The notes: generated by a model from the sequence alone, not told the origin. A stretch of 64,000 bases of DNA from Brachybacterium kimchii (GCF_023373525.1 NZ_CP097218.1:186001-250000), one strand, 5' to 3'. Shown: positions 1-8,533, counted from the stretch's first letter. Translations and numbers: made by a program.

Positions 1-333
1 GCCCCTGCTCGTGGTGCTCCCCGTGCTCTCGCTCGCCGTGCTCTCACGCGGGGAGAGCACCGTGAGATTCGTGCGCACGGCGCCGGCGACGGGGGAGGTG
101 CGCAGCGGCGCATCGGCGTCCTCGAGCAGAGCCCGGTAGGGGTCCTCGGCCCCGACCGGCACGAGCGCCTCGACCTCGGCGCCGGCGAGGTGCAGGGCGC
201 GGGCGACGTTCACGCCCTTGCCCCCGACCTGCGTGGCCTCCCGGACGATGCGGTGCACGCCGCCCGCGGAGAGCGGAGCGCCGAGGACGACCGTGCGGTC
301 CAGCGACGGGTTCGCGGTGAGAGTGCGGATCAT
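1..333 (-). CDS. fruK: 1-phosphofructokinase (PfkB family), partial
   Basis: This is the N-terminal 111 codons of a PfkB-type sugar kinase; the rest lies beyond the left edge. The protein begins MIRTLTANPSLDRTV and carries the family's N-terminal substrate-binding segment VGGKGVNVARAL around residues 38-49. It is expected to phosphorylate fructose 1-phosphate to fructose 1,6-bisphosphate in the cytoplasm. Its ATG overlaps the TGA of the upstream DeoR regulator (ATGA at 330-333), so the two are translationally coupled in what looks like a fruR-fruK operon. Tagatose-6-phosphate kinase is the main alternative within the family. No fructose PTS gene is visible because the sequence stops here. Confidence 0.85.
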   Translation of the reverse strand, partial: MIRTLTANPSLDRTVVLGAPLSAGGVHRIVREATQVGGKGVNVARALHLAGAEVEALVPVGAEDPYRALLEDADAPLRTSPVAGAVRTNLTVLSPRESTASESTGSTTSRG

Positions 334-1091
334 GCGACCACCACCTCGGTGCCGGCGTCCTCGAGCTCGGAGCGCAGCGCCTCCGGGAGGTGCGCGTCGG
401 TGACCAGGGCGTCGATGTCGCCCGTGCGGGCGAAGGCGACGAGCTGGCGCACCTGCGCCTTCGAGGAGTCGGCCAGCAGCACGCGCCGGCTCGAGCGCTC
501 GACGATGGCGCTCTTCACCGCGCCCTCCTCGGGATCGGGGGTGAACAGCTCCGTGCCGTCGAAGCCGTTGCATCCCAGGAACGCGACCTCGGGGCGCAGC
601 CGCGCGAGGGCGGACACCGTCTCCGCGCCGACGCCCGCACCGGTGCCGGGGCGCAGTCGCCCGGGCAGCACGTGGACGGTCGGGCCGGCGAGGCCGAGCG
701 CCGCCTGCGCGACGTCGAGCGCGTGGGTGAGCACGGGCCCGGTGCGCTCGGCGAGATGGGGGACCAGCGCGAGGGTCGTGGTGCCGGCGTCCAGCAGCAC
801 GGACGCCTCGGGATCCGTGGGGAGCAGCGCCCGCGCCGCATCGGCGATCCGTCGCTTGGCCTGGGTGTTCGTGGTCCGACGCGTGTCGAGGTCGGGCTCC
901 GCGTCGCGGGTGCGGCGGGCGATCGCGCCGCCGTGCACGCGGGCCAGCAGACCGCGCCGCTCGAGGTCGTCGAGGTCTCGCCTCACGGTCTCGGTGGTCA
1001 CGTCGAAGCGCTCGGCGAGCTCCGAGACCGTCACGCGGCCGGACTGCTCGAGCGCGTCGAGGACCTGGCGCTGTCGCTCCTGGGCGTACAT
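330..1091 (-). CDS. DeoR/GlpR family transcriptional regulator of the fructose operon
   Basis: The product is a 253-residue cytoplasmic repressor. Residues 1-57 form the DeoR winged helix-turn-helix (MYAQERQRQVLDAL, then VTVSELAERFDVTTETVRRD), followed by the LARVHGGAI segment and a DeoR C-terminal sugar-phosphate sensor domain with the DAGTTT signature. I chose the ATG at 1091 rather than the longer open frame from 1157. AGGTGA lies 7 bases upstream of it, and the predicted -10 at 1158-1163 puts the transcription start inside the longer frame. Its position directly before fruK suggests it responds to fructose 1-phosphate, as known fru regulators of this family do. Confidence 0.88.
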   Translation of the reverse strand: MYAQERQRQVLDALEQSGRVTVSELAERFDVTTETVRRDLDDLERRGLLARVHGGAIARRTRDAEPDLDTRRTTNTQAKRRIADAARALLPTDPEASVLLDAGTTTLALVPHLAERTGPVLTHALDVAQAALGLAGPTVHVLPGRLRPGTGAGVGAETVSALARLRPEVAFLGCNGFDGTELFTPDPEEGAVKSAIVERSSRRVLLADSSKAQVRQLVAFARTGDIDALVTDAHLPEALRSELEDAGTEVVVA

Positions 1092-1157
1092 CACATCACC
1101 TGCGTCGTCGGAGGGCGGGTCACCGGGAGCGCGGGCCGGCTTCCGGGAATGAGCCAC

Positions 1158-1186
1158 ACACTAGAACATGAACCCACGGAAAACAA
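1158..1186 (-). promoter_or_regulatory. Candidate promoter of the deoR-fruK operon
   Basis: Read on the minus strand, TTGTTT (1186-1181) and TAGTGT (1163-1158) are separated by exactly 17 bases. The stretch 1159-1200 is conspicuously AT-rich for this genome, as expected for a promoter/operator. The predicted transcription start near 1151 would give a leader of about 60 bases before the regulator's ATG at 1091. An operator for the DeoR protein itself probably overlaps here, but I could not assign half-sites. Confidence 0.5.
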
Positions 1187-1296
1187 CATTGAGATATGTG
1201 GGGCTCTGTGGCGGTCGCGCGGGGCCCCGCGCTCGCCCCTCCCGGCGCGGGCGGTAGCATCGGGGCACCCCCGCTCGATCCGTCCCAGGAGCCCAG

Positions 1297-1812
1297 ATGT
1301 CGCAGGCCTACCACGCCGATTCCTCCGATCTCGTGACGAAGGAGGTCCTCGACTGGGAGCTGTTCGGGACCGCGTCCCGGGAGCTCGCGCAGACCATCGC
1401 CGACTCGGGCTTCGATCCCGAGATCGTGATCGCAGTCGCGCGCGGGGGCCTGCTGCCCGCCGGCTCGCTCTCCTACGCGCTCGGCCTCAAGCTGGCCGAC
1501 GCGATCAACGTCGAGTTCTACACCGACGTCCACGAGACCCTGCCGGATCCCGTCCTGCTGGCCCCGATGCTCGACACCGAGTCGATCCAGGGCAAGCGCC
1601 TGCTCGTGGTCGACGACGTGGCGGATTCCGGGCGCACCCTCGCCCTCGTGCTCCAGCTCCTGCGCGAGCAGGGCGCGGATGCCCGCAGTGCGGTCCTCTA
1701 CGCGAAGTCCGCCTCGGTGGTCGCCCCCGATTTCGTGTGGCGGCGCACCGACGAGTGGATCGTCTTCCCGTGGTCGGCCGAGCCGCCGGTCACGCCCGCG
1801 ACGCAGGCCTGA
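1297..1812 (+). CDS. Phosphoribosyltransferase domain protein
   Basis: This 171-residue type I phosphoribosyltransferase has the PRPP-binding loop LLVVDDVADSGRTL at about residues 102-115 and an upstream VARGGLLPAG segment near 48-57. Such enzymes transfer phosphoribose from PRPP to a purine base. The short length and the C-terminal W-x-VFPWS segment resemble the hypoxanthine/xanthine-guanine group, but the base cannot be assigned from sequence alone. It stands alone between the divergent fru operon and a convergent glycosidase gene. A TAGCAT hexamer at 1255-1260 may be its -10. The ATG is the only well-placed start. Confidence 0.85.
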   Translation: MSQAYHADSSDLVTKEVLDWELFGTASRELAQTIADSGFDPEIVIAVARGGLLPAGSLSYALGLKLADAINVEFYTDVHETLPDPVLLAPMLDTESIQGKRLLVVDDVADSGRTLALVLQLLREQGADARSAVLYAKSASVVAPDFVWRRTDEWIVFPWSAEPPVTPATQA

Positions 1813-1854
1813 TCGCGCACGCGCCCGTCCTGGGCTGCGCGGCCAGCGCGGGCG

Positions 1855-3462
1855 TCAGTCCCGCGGGCGCCGCACCGTCGAGGGACCGCTCTGGCGCCAG
1901 GTGCGGTCGAGCGCCGTCACCGCGTACCAGCCGCGTGCGTCCGCGCCCGCGTGCGTGTACTGCTGTGCGCTCTCGTCCTCGTCGGCCCGCACCACGGCGA
2001 CGAGGTTCCGTGCATCCGCGAGGTCCCGGCTCGTCACGTGCGGTGAGCGCAGGCGCCAGATCGCGAAGCTGGTCGCCTCTCCGCTGAAGCGCAGCGTGAC
2101 ACCCTTGCGCGAGGCGCGCACGGACTGCAGGTAGGGCGCGGCGGGCGCCGTCCCCTCGACGCTCTCGATGACGGGGACGATGGCCGGGTGCGCGAAGCGC
2201 TCGCGCACGAGCTGCTTGACCGCTCCGGTCTCGTCATCGCGCATGCTCGTCGCGCTGAACCAGACATAGCCCTGGACGGAGCCCAGGTCGCGGCCCAGCT
2301 CCACGTGCTCGGAGAGCTCGCCGGGCTTCTCGAAGGTGCCGTCCACCGCTTTGTAGGCCGCCTCGCCCACGAACAGCGCGACGTCGGAGTCCTCCGCGAG
2401 GTCCGCCCACCAGCGCACCAGGGTGTCGTAGTCGGCGAGCTCGTGGCCGATCTGCCAGTAGATCTGCGGGTTGATGTAGTCGACCCAGCCCTGCTGGACC
2501 CAGCGCCGGGAGTCGGCGGAGATGATCTCGTACGACTCCGATCCCGCGGTGTCCGACCCCGCGGGATCGCTCGTGGAGTTCCTCCAGATGCCGAACGGGC
2601 TGATGCCGAAGCGCACGTGCGGCTTCTCGCCGCGGATCCTCTCGTGCATCTCGCTCACCAGCAGGTCGACGTTCTCCCGCCGCCAGTCCTCGATCGTGGA
2701 GGAGCCGTCGCCATGGCGCTCGAAGGTCCCGGCGTCCGGCAGCTCCTCGCCCTCGACCGGGTAGGGGTAGAAGTAGTCGTCGAAGTGAACGCCGTCGACG
2801 TCGTAGCGGGAGACGGCGTCCATCATTGCGTCCTGCACGAAGGCGCGGACCGCGGGGACGCCCGGGTCGTAGTACAGCTTGCCGCCGTAGGCGAAGGACC
2901 AGTCCTCGTGGGTGCGCGCGGGATGGTCCTCGACGAGGTCGGCGGGGTCATCGCTGTTCATCGACACCCGGTAGGGGTTGAACCAGGCGTGGTACTCGAG
3001 GCCCCGGCTGTGGGCGGCGTCGATCTGGAAGGCGAGCGGATCAAATCCGGGGTCCTCGCCCTGGGTGCCCGTGAGCCACTGCGACCAGGGCTCGAAGGGC
3101 GAGGGCCAGAAGGCATCGGCCGTGGGGCGCACCTGGGAGACGACCGCGTTCATGCCGAGCTCCTGGGCCAGATCGAGCCAGGCGAGGTACTCGTGCTTCT
3201 GCTCGTGCGCGCTCAGCCCTGTTCTCGAGGGCCAGTCGATGTTGTCGACCGCGGCGATCCACAGGGCCCGGAACTCGCGCACCGGAGCGGTGTCGTGCCC
3301 GTGCCCGTGACCGTGTCCCGTGCCGTGGCGGCCCGGGCCCACTTCGGCGGGGGCTCCGGAGCCCCCGGCCCGTGCGGACCCCGCGCCGAGGGCGAATGCC
3401 GCACCGCCGGCGGCGGCGCCGGTGGATGCGCGGAGGAGAGAGCGACGGGCGAGGGGTTCCAC
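1855..3462 (-). CDS. Tat-exported GH10-like glycosyl hydrolase (GHL10/DUF187)
   Basis: The product is 535 residues. It has a Tat-type signal (ARRSLLRASTG at residues 5-15 followed by an Ala/Gly-rich hydrophobic stretch), then a His/Gly-rich tract at 46-56, then a GH10-like TIM-barrel beginning FRALWIAAV. The conserved VDGVHFDDYFYPYP segment and YINPQIYWQIG are typical of the GHL10 family, whose E. coli member DigH cuts peptidoglycan glycan strands stripped of peptides. A C-terminal beta-rich domain follows. I set the start at GTG 3462 because AGGAGG lies just upstream (4-base spacing) and it places the twin arginine near the N terminus. The open frame continues upstream to 4089, but that part overlaps the oppositely oriented gene at 3670. 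A cell-wall substrate is inferred. Confidence 0.85.
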   Translation of the reverse strand: MEPLARRSLLRASTGAAAGGAAFALGAGSARAGGSGAPAEVGPGRHGTGHGHGHGHDTAPVREFRALWIAAVDNIDWPSRTGLSAHEQKHEYLAWLDLAQELGMNAVVSQVRPTADAFWPSPFEPWSQWLTGTQGEDPGFDPLAFQIDAAHSRGLEYHAWFNPYRVSMNSDDPADLVEDHPARTHEDWSFAYGGKLYYDPGVPAVRAFVQDAMMDAVSRYDVDGVHFDDYFYPYPVEGEELPDAGTFERHGDGSSTIEDWRRENVDLLVSEMHERIRGEKPHVRFGISPFGIWRNSTSDPAGSDTAGSESYEIISADSRRWVQQGWVDYINPQIYWQIGHELADYDTLVRWWADLAEDSDVALFVGEAAYKAVDGTFEKPGELSEHVELGRDLGSVQGYVWFSATSMRDDETGAVKQLVRERFAHPAIVPVIESVEGTAPAAPYLQSVRASRKGVTLRFSGEATSFAIWRLRSPHVTSRDLADARNLVAVVRADEDESAQQYTHAGADARGWYAVTALDRTWRQSGPSTVRRPRD

Positions 3463-3669
3463 GGGGCCTCCTGGGGCGGGAGAGGGAGCGCGAGCCCGTG
3501 CGCGGACCGGCGAGCCGGTCGCGCGAGAGGGACGGGTCCCGAGCGCGCCCCACGCTTCCATGTCCCCGTCTTCGTGGCAAGCGTCACACGCGGCACGTCG
3601 GCGCTCACGGGTTCCGCCACGAGCGCACGGGGCTTCCCCCGACGGCCGCCAGGTGCGAGTGTGGGGCGC

Positions 3670-4314
3670 ATGAAGATCACACTCATCGGAGGACATGGCA
3701 AGGTCGCGCTGCTCGCCGAGCCGCTGCTCGTCGAGGCGGGGCACGAGGTGCGCGCGGTCATCCGCAACCCGGACCAGGTGGCCGACATCGAGGCGACCGG
3801 AGCGGGAGCCGTCGTCATCGACATCCAGCGCCTGGACGAGGAGGGCTGGAAGGACCTCATCGCGGATTCCGACGCCGTCGTCTGGACGGCCGGCGCCGGC
3901 GGCGGGGATCCCGAGCGCACGTACGCGGTGGACCGCGACGGCGCGATCGCCTCGATGGACGCCGCCGCCCGTGCGGGCGCCCGCCGGTACGTGATGGTCA
4001 GCTACTTCGGCGCCGGCCCGGACCATGGGGTCGATCCCGACAACGGCTTCTTCGCCTACGCGGAGTCCAAGGCCGCGGCCGACGAGCACCTGCGCGGCAC
4101 CGATCTGGACTGGACGATCCTCGGCCCGAGCGGCCTCACCATGGAGGAGCCCAGCGGCCGGATCGACGTCGAGGCCGCAGAGAGCGGCACGGTCAGCCGT
4201 GCGAACGTGGCGCAGGTGATCGCCGCGGTCATCGACCGCCCCGAGACCTTCGGCAGGTTCGTGCAGTTCAACGACGGGGAGACGCCGATCCCCGAGGCCG
4301 TCGCGGGGCTCTGA
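3670..4314 (+). CDS. NAD(P)-binding SDR-type epimerase/oxidoreductase (NmrA/YwnB-like)
   Basis: This 214-residue atypical short-chain dehydrogenase begins MKITLIGGHGKVA, a GxxGxxA-type dinucleotide-binding loop at residues 7-13. A variant YAESK motif follows around residues 136-140. Members of this NAD(P)H-binding family act as sugar epimerases, flavin reductases or redox sensors, and the sequence does not fix the substrate. The gene stands alone, divergent from the glycosidase gene and convergent with the DUF808 gene, with a strong hairpin after the stop. Confidence 0.82.
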   Translation: MKITLIGGHGKVALLAEPLLVEAGHEVRAVIRNPDQVADIEATGAGAVVIDIQRLDEEGWKDLIADSDAVVWTAGAGGGDPERTYAVDRDGAIASMDAAARAGARRYVMVSYFGAGPDHGVDPDNGFFAYAESKAAADEHLRGTDLDWTILGPSGLTMEEPSGRIDVEAAESGTVSRANVAQVIAAVIDRPETFGRFVQFNDGETPIPEAVAGL

Positions 4315-4345
4315 CCGCCTCCACGGCGACAGAGCGTGGGCACCG

Positions 4346-4382
4346 GAGCGGCCCGTGGACCCCAGGGGTCCACGGGCCGCTC
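4346..4382. terminator. Bidirectional terminator hairpin
   Basis: The two arms (4346-4363 and 4365-4382) are perfectly complementary over 18 bases around a single central base, so a hairpin with a tight C/G-rich loop is expected. It sits between the convergent oxidoreductase gene (stop 4314) and DUF808 gene (stop 4447) and could end transcription from both sides. There is no T-tract, as is common for intrinsic terminators in GC-rich actinobacteria. Confidence 0.75.
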
Positions 4383-4446
4383 GCGTTCACGTGCCCGTGC
4401 CCTCGGGCCGGGGTCCTCACTCCTGGGTCCTCACGCCTGTCGGAGC

Positions 4447-5421
4447 TCAGGCCGCCCGCCCGCGTGTCCCGCGCAGGCGGGCGACGGCCTGGACGACGAG
4501 CAGCACCACGGCGCCGACGACCAGGCCGAGGACCATCGAGCACAGGGTCGCGCCGAGCCAGCCGACCGCGCCGCCGATGCCCGGCACCTGCGCGAGGAGC
4601 TCCTCGAGGTGGTGCACCCAGGCGTAGGGGACCGCGGCCCCGAGCTCGTGCGTGCCCTCGAGCAGGATGTGCCCGCCCACCCAGAGCATCGCGGCCATCC
4701 CCACGTAGCTGATCACCGTCATCACGTGCGGCATCGCCGTGACCAGGCCCCGCCCGATGCGCTGCGAGGCCGGGGAGTCGCGCCGTGCCATCGCCAGGCC
4801 CACATCATCCATCTTCACGAGCAGTCCCACGGCCCCGTAGACCAGGGCGGTCAGGGCGACACCGACGATGATCAGCACCGCGGTGCGCATCAGGAACGGC
4901 TGGTCGGCGACGGTGTTCAGGGAGATCACCATGATCTCGGCCGAGAGGATGAGATCCGTGCGCACGGCGCCCTTGACGACCTTGTCCTCGGCGTCGGCGC
5001 CCTGCTCGGAGGAGGGAGCATCGTCGGATCCGCTCCCGTGTGCGCTCTCACCGCCGTGCCCGTGCGGGTGGACGAGCTCCCAGATCTTCTCGGCGCCCTC
5101 GAAGCACAGGAACGTGCCGCCGAGCATGAGGATCGGCGTGAGCGCCCAGGGCGCGAGCCAGGAGAGCAGCAGGGCGATCGGCAGGATGATCAGCAGCTTG
5201 TTGACCAGGGAGCCGCGGGCGATGCGCCAGACGATCGGCAGCTCGCGCCTGGGCTCCAGCCCGCGCACGTACTGCGGGGTGACGGCGGCGTCGTCCACGA
5301 CGACCCCCACGGCCTTGGCGCTCGTGCGCGCGGAGGCCGCGGCGACGTCGTCCGCGCTCGCGGCCGCCATCTTCGCCATCGCCGCGACGTCGTCCAGGAG
5401 TGCTGCGAGTCCGCCGGCCAT
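4447..5421 (-). CDS. DUF808 (YedI-type) inner-membrane protein
   Basis: The 324-residue polytopic membrane protein matches the DUF808 family from its first residues (MAGGLAALLDDVAAMAK, then ASADDVAAASART and the VVDDAAVTPQYV segment). Several hydrophobic segments follow residue 65. A cytosol-like loop at about 117-150 is rich in His, Ser and Asp (His at 118, 120, 122 and 128) and could bind metal. E. coli YedI is the best-known member and its function is not established. The gene is monocistronic. Confidence 0.88.
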   Translation of the reverse strand: MAGGLAALLDDVAAMAKMAAASADDVAAASARTSAKAVGVVVDDAAVTPQYVRGLEPRRELPIVWRIARGSLVNKLLIILPIALLLSWLAPWALTPILMLGGTFLCFEGAEKIWELVHPHGHGGESAHGSGSDDAPSSEQGADAEDKVVKGAVRTDLILSAEIMVISLNTVADQPFLMRTAVLIIVGVALTALVYGAVGLLVKMDDVGLAMARRDSPASQRIGRGLVTAMPHVMTVISYVGMAAMLWVGGHILLEGTHELGAAVPYAWVHHLEELLAQVPGIGGAVGWLGATLCSMVLGLVVGAVVLLVVQAVARLRGTRGRAA

Positions 5422-5577
5422 GGGTGTCCCTCTCGCTCATGGGCAGTAGCGCGCTCACACTACCGGCACCACGGGGCGTCGGCCGTGTCATCGCGCGCCG
5501 TCGCGACGGCCGTAGGCTGGTGAGGTCTGCGCCGTCACGTCCGAGGCGCAGGTCAGCGACGTGAGAAGGAGGGGCCG

Positions 5578-6738
5578 ATGACGTCGGCACGCCAGTGGGC
5601 CGCGACGATCGCTCTCGCAGTGGGCATCTTCATCCTCATCACGATCGAGGAGCTCCCCATCGGCGTGCTCAGCGTGATGGCGCCCGACCTCGGCGTGAGC
5701 GAGGGCGTCGCGGGTCTCGCGGTGACGGTGCCCGGCGTCCTCGCGGGCGTCGTCGCGATCTTCACGCCGGTGATCGCGGGATCGCTCGACCGCCGGCTCG
5801 TCCTCGTGCTCGCCCTGGCCAGCGTGGTCGTCTCCTGCGTGCTGAGCGTCATCGCCCCCACGTTCGCGGTATTGCTGCTCGCACGCCTCTTCGCGGGCGT
5901 CTCGATCGGCCTGTACTGGGCGGTCCTCGCGATCGTCGCCGTCGCCCAGATGCCTCCCCACCGCGCTCCGCGAGCCCTGACCATCGCCTTCAGCGGGGCC
6001 GGTGCGGCACTCGTGCTCGGCGTGCCGGTGGCCTCGTGGATCGGCACGCACCTCGGATGGCGCACGGCCTTCGCGGTCGTCGGCTGCGCGGCGCTGCTCG
6101 TGGCGGTCCTCATCGCCGCCGTGGTCGCGCCGGTGCGCACGAGCACCCCCGTCTCGATGCGGATGATGGGCCGCGCGGCGGCCCACCGCGGGGTGCGCCA
6201 CGCCCTGGTGCTCACCGCGCTCATGATCACGGCGCAGTTCATCACCTACAGCTATGTGAGCCCGCTCCTGCACTCCCGGGCCGGTGTGCCCCTCACGAGC
6301 ATCGGCGGGATGCTGCTGCTGTTCGGCGTCGCCGGGATGATCGGGAACTTCGCGGTCGGGACGGTCCTGCGGCGCAGCGCGCCCCTCGGGGTCCTGGTGA
6401 TCGCCGCGGGGCTCGCCCTCGCGATCCTGGTGCTCCTGCTGGTCGTGAAGTCCCCGGCCTCGGCGTTCGTCGTGATGCCGCTCTGGGGCCTGTTCGCGGG
6501 CGCGGCCTCGGTGACCGTCCAGGCGTTCGTGAGCTCGGAGGGGCGCGAGGTCGTGGAGGAGGGCACGGCGCTCAACAGCGCCGTCTTCAACGTCTCGATC
6601 GCGCTCGGCGCGCTCATCGGCGGGCGGATCCTCGATCTCGCCGGCCAGGAGGCGCTGATGATCGCCTCCGTGGTGCTCCTCGCCGTCGCCCTCGTGGTCG
6701 TCGCCCGCTACCTGCGCACGACCCCGACGCACGTGTGA
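5578..6738 (+). CDS. MFS transporter (DHA1, AraJ/sugar-efflux type)
   Basis: The 386-residue protein has about twelve hydrophobic segments and the DHA1 layout. The first helix carries the ELPIGVLSVMAPDLGVSEG segment seen in arabinose/sugar-efflux and chloramphenicol-efflux-like transporters, and GSLDRR at about residues 63-68 is the loop 2-3 motif. It should be a proton-coupled exporter in the cytoplasmic membrane; the substrate is unknown. The ATG follows GGAGG by 7 bases, and a TAGGCT hexamer at 5513-5518 is a plausible -10. It is divergent from the DUF808 gene. Confidence 0.85.
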   Translation: MTSARQWAATIALAVGIFILITIEELPIGVLSVMAPDLGVSEGVAGLAVTVPGVLAGVVAIFTPVIAGSLDRRLVLVLALASVVVSCVLSVIAPTFAVLLLARLFAGVSIGLYWAVLAIVAVAQMPPHRAPRALTIAFSGAGAALVLGVPVASWIGTHLGWRTAFAVVGCAALLVAVLIAAVVAPVRTSTPVSMRMMGRAAAHRGVRHALVLTALMITAQFITYSYVSPLLHSRAGVPLTSIGGMLLLFGVAGMIGNFAVGTVLRRSAPLGVLVIAAGLALAILVLLLVVKSPASAFVVMPLWGLFAGAASVTVQAFVSSEGREVVEEGTALNSAVFNVSIALGALIGGRILDLAGQEALMIASVVLLAVALVVVARYLRTTPTHV

Positions 6739-6776
6739 TCGCGCCGCGCGGCGGTGCTCACCCCGCGCGGTCGCGC

Positions 6777-7058
6777 TCAGCCCGCGATGCGGAAGCCCGA
6801 CGTCCCTCGCGGCCGCTCCTCGCGCACCTCGGTCCCGCTCACCCGAGCGCTCGTCGGGCCCTCCTCGAGCCACTCGAGCATCTGGAGGACAGCGTCCTCG
6901 GGGCCCTCGACGTCGGCCTCCACGGTGCCGTCCAGCAGGTTGCGCACGGTGCCGCTCACGCCGAGCGCCTCGGCGTGGTCGGCGGCGGCCCAGCGGAACC
7001 CGACGCCCTGCACGCTGCCGCTGACGCGGACGATCCTGCGGATGCTCGACGTGGACAT
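6777..7058 (-). CDS. Acylphosphatase
   Basis: This 93-residue protein has typical acylphosphatase length and both catalytic residues: Arg22 in SVQGVGFRW and Asn40 in GTVRNLLDG. It hydrolyses carboxyl-phosphate bonds such as those of acyl phosphates in the cytoplasm. The start at 7058 is supported by GGAGGA 5 bases upstream; the longer open frame from 7163 adds low-complexity sequence without a site. It is monocistronic. The phosphoketolase encoded 1.5 kb away produces acetyl phosphate, one possible substrate class, but this is only a loose association. Confidence 0.92.
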   Translation of the reverse strand: MSTSSIRRIVRVSGSVQGVGFRWAAADHAEALGVSGTVRNLLDGTVEADVEGPEDAVLQMLEWLEEGPTSARVSGTEVREERPRGTSGFRIAG

Positions 7059-7189
7059 GTCTCCTCCTGCCTCGGCTGCTGCCACCGATTCTGCCCTCTC
7101 TCCCGTCCATGCTCCAGACTCCGGACTCGAGGCCCCGGGGTCCGGCCCATGAGTCCCCGGCACCTCGCCGACGACGGCCGCGCACGGCG

Positions 7190-7234
7190 GAGGGCGGGCA
7201 TCCGCGGCCTGCGCGACCGCGGATGCCCGCCCTC
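7190..7234. terminator. Terminator hairpin after the PRC/DUF2382 gene
   Basis: Arms 7190-7207 and 7217-7234 are perfectly complementary over 18 bases with a 9-base loop. The hairpin lies about 24 bases beyond the minus-strand DUF2382 stop (7258) and upstream of the acylphosphatase gene, so it would insulate the two. No T-tract is present. Confidence 0.7.
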
Positions 7235-7257
7235 GTCCTGTCGCCCGATGGCGAGGG

Positions 7258-8334
7258 TCAGGCGCGGTCGCCCTCGCCCTCGCCCGTCACGGGACGGCCG
7301 TCGGCGTCGGTGATGTCGACCTCCTCGCGGCCCACCTCGCCGCTCACCGTCTCGGTGTCCTGCACCGTGCGGGTGCCGATGTTGACCTGCTCGGTCGCCA
7401 CGGTCTCCTTGTTCACCACTGGTCGCTCCTCGGTGAGGGTCACCTCGGCCTCGGTCTCGCCGTCGGCGATCTCGCCCCCGGTCTCCTCGCCGGCGGGCAC
7501 CCGCTCGACGACGACCTCCTCGCGCTCGACGGGCACCTCGACCTGCTGGGTCTCGGAGACCGTGTACTTGCGCAGGCGCACGCGGCCGGTCTCGACCTTC
7601 TCGGTGCCGACGTTCAGGCGCTCCTCGTGGAGAGTCACGGACTCCTTGCCGTCCACGTCCGCCCGGCCGTCGGCCGCGCCGGGTGCGCCGGTGCCCGCGG
7701 TCGTCCCGGAGTCCCCGCTCGCCGCCGCTCCGTCCTGGGCCGCTCGCCGCTGCTCGTCCTCGAGAGCCCGGTCCCCGGACCCTGCGTCGGCCTCGGTCCC
7801 GCGCCCGGAGAGACCCGCAGCGCCGACTCCGGCACCCGCGCCGACTCCGGCACCGGCGCCGGTCCCATCATCGGCGGCAGGAGCCCCGGCGTCCTGCCCC
7901 TGCCGGCCCTGCTGCCCCTGCACGGCCGGGTCCTGCTGCGCGGTTCCCGTGCGGTCCTGCGCGGTGCCGCGGCCGCGCGCGTCATCCTCACCGCCCCGGT
8001 CATCGCCGGATGCGGCGTCGGGATCGGTCACCCCGTAGTAGCGGTAGAGCTCGGACTCCTCCTGGTGGGAGATCTCGCCGTCCTCGTCGATGTTCGGCGC
8101 GTCCTTGATGAACGACTTCTCGTAGGGGACGGTAATGGCGCCCTCGGCGTACTTCGCGTCGGCCAGCGGGATGAACGTCTCGCGCGAGCCGAACAGACCG
8201 ATGTTGACGGTGACCCACGAGGGGTCCTGCGAGTCCTTGGTCAGATACACCTGCCCGACCTTGCCCACCTTCTCGCCCGTGGAGTCGAGGACCTCGGCGG
8301 TCTGGAGATCCGTGATGCTGCCCTGGAACGTCAT
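7258..8334 (-). CDS. PRC-barrel and DUF2382 domain protein
   Basis: The 358-residue protein has an N-terminal PRC-barrel (MTFQGSITDLQTAEVLDSTG, residues 1-100). A disordered Gly/Ala/Asp/Gln-rich linker runs from about 108 to 225. A C-terminal DUF2382 domain starts at VTLHEERLNVGTEKVETGRV and continues with VEVPVEREEVVVERVP. This architecture is common in actinobacteria and cyanobacteria and is often linked to stress or desiccation, but no molecular role is proven. It is presumably cytoplasmic, since no signal peptide is visible. The ATG follows AAGGAGAACAGC, a strong ribosome-binding site. Confidence 0.88.
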   Translation of the reverse strand: MTFQGSITDLQTAEVLDSTGEKVGKVGQVYLTKDSQDPSWVTVNIGLFGSRETFIPLADAKYAEGAITVPYEKSFIKDAPNIDEDGEISHQEESELYRYYGVTDPDAASGDDRGGEDDARGRGTAQDRTGTAQQDPAVQGQQGRQGQDAGAPAADDGTGAGAGVGAGAGVGAAGLSGRGTEADAGSGDRALEDEQRRAAQDGAAASGDSGTTAGTGAPGAADGRADVDGKESVTLHEERLNVGTEKVETGRVRLRKYTVSETQQVEVPVEREEVVVERVPAGEETGGEIADGETEAEVTLTEERPVVNKETVATEQVNIGTRTVQDTETVSGEVGREEVDITDADGRPVTGEGEGDRA

Positions 8335-8511
8335 GCTGTTCTCCTTCTGTGCGGTCCGCTCGTGCGGATGTCGAACGACGTCGCACCGAACCGGTCGACG
8401 GCGTCGCGCTCGGGGAGCGTTCTTCGACCGTACCGATCGTTGTGATCTGCGCCATATCCGTCACCGAGAATTCGCCGGCAGGTCACTCGTGCCGCGGGGC
8501 GCCGGAGGTCC

Positions 8512-8533
8512 CGGGGCGTGTTCGCGCGCCCCG
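8512..8533. terminator. Possible phosphoketolase terminator
   Basis: Nine pairs (one G-U) join 8512-8520 to 8525-8533 around a TTCG tetraloop on the plus strand. It lies 65 bases past the phosphoketolase stop. The rest of 8335-8597 contains only the DUF2382 promoter region; I see no gene there. Confidence 0.4.

Noticed and set aside
390-2087. A 565-codon plus-strand frame over the DeoR and phosphoribosyltransferase genes
   Set aside because: It crosses two well-supported genes and its sequence is low-complexity and Arg-rich.
3463-4089. Upstream extension of the GH10-like frame to a 744-residue protein
   Set aside because: The extension overlaps the convincing NAD(P)-binding gene on the other strand and hides the Tat signal; GTG 3462 has a good ribosome site.
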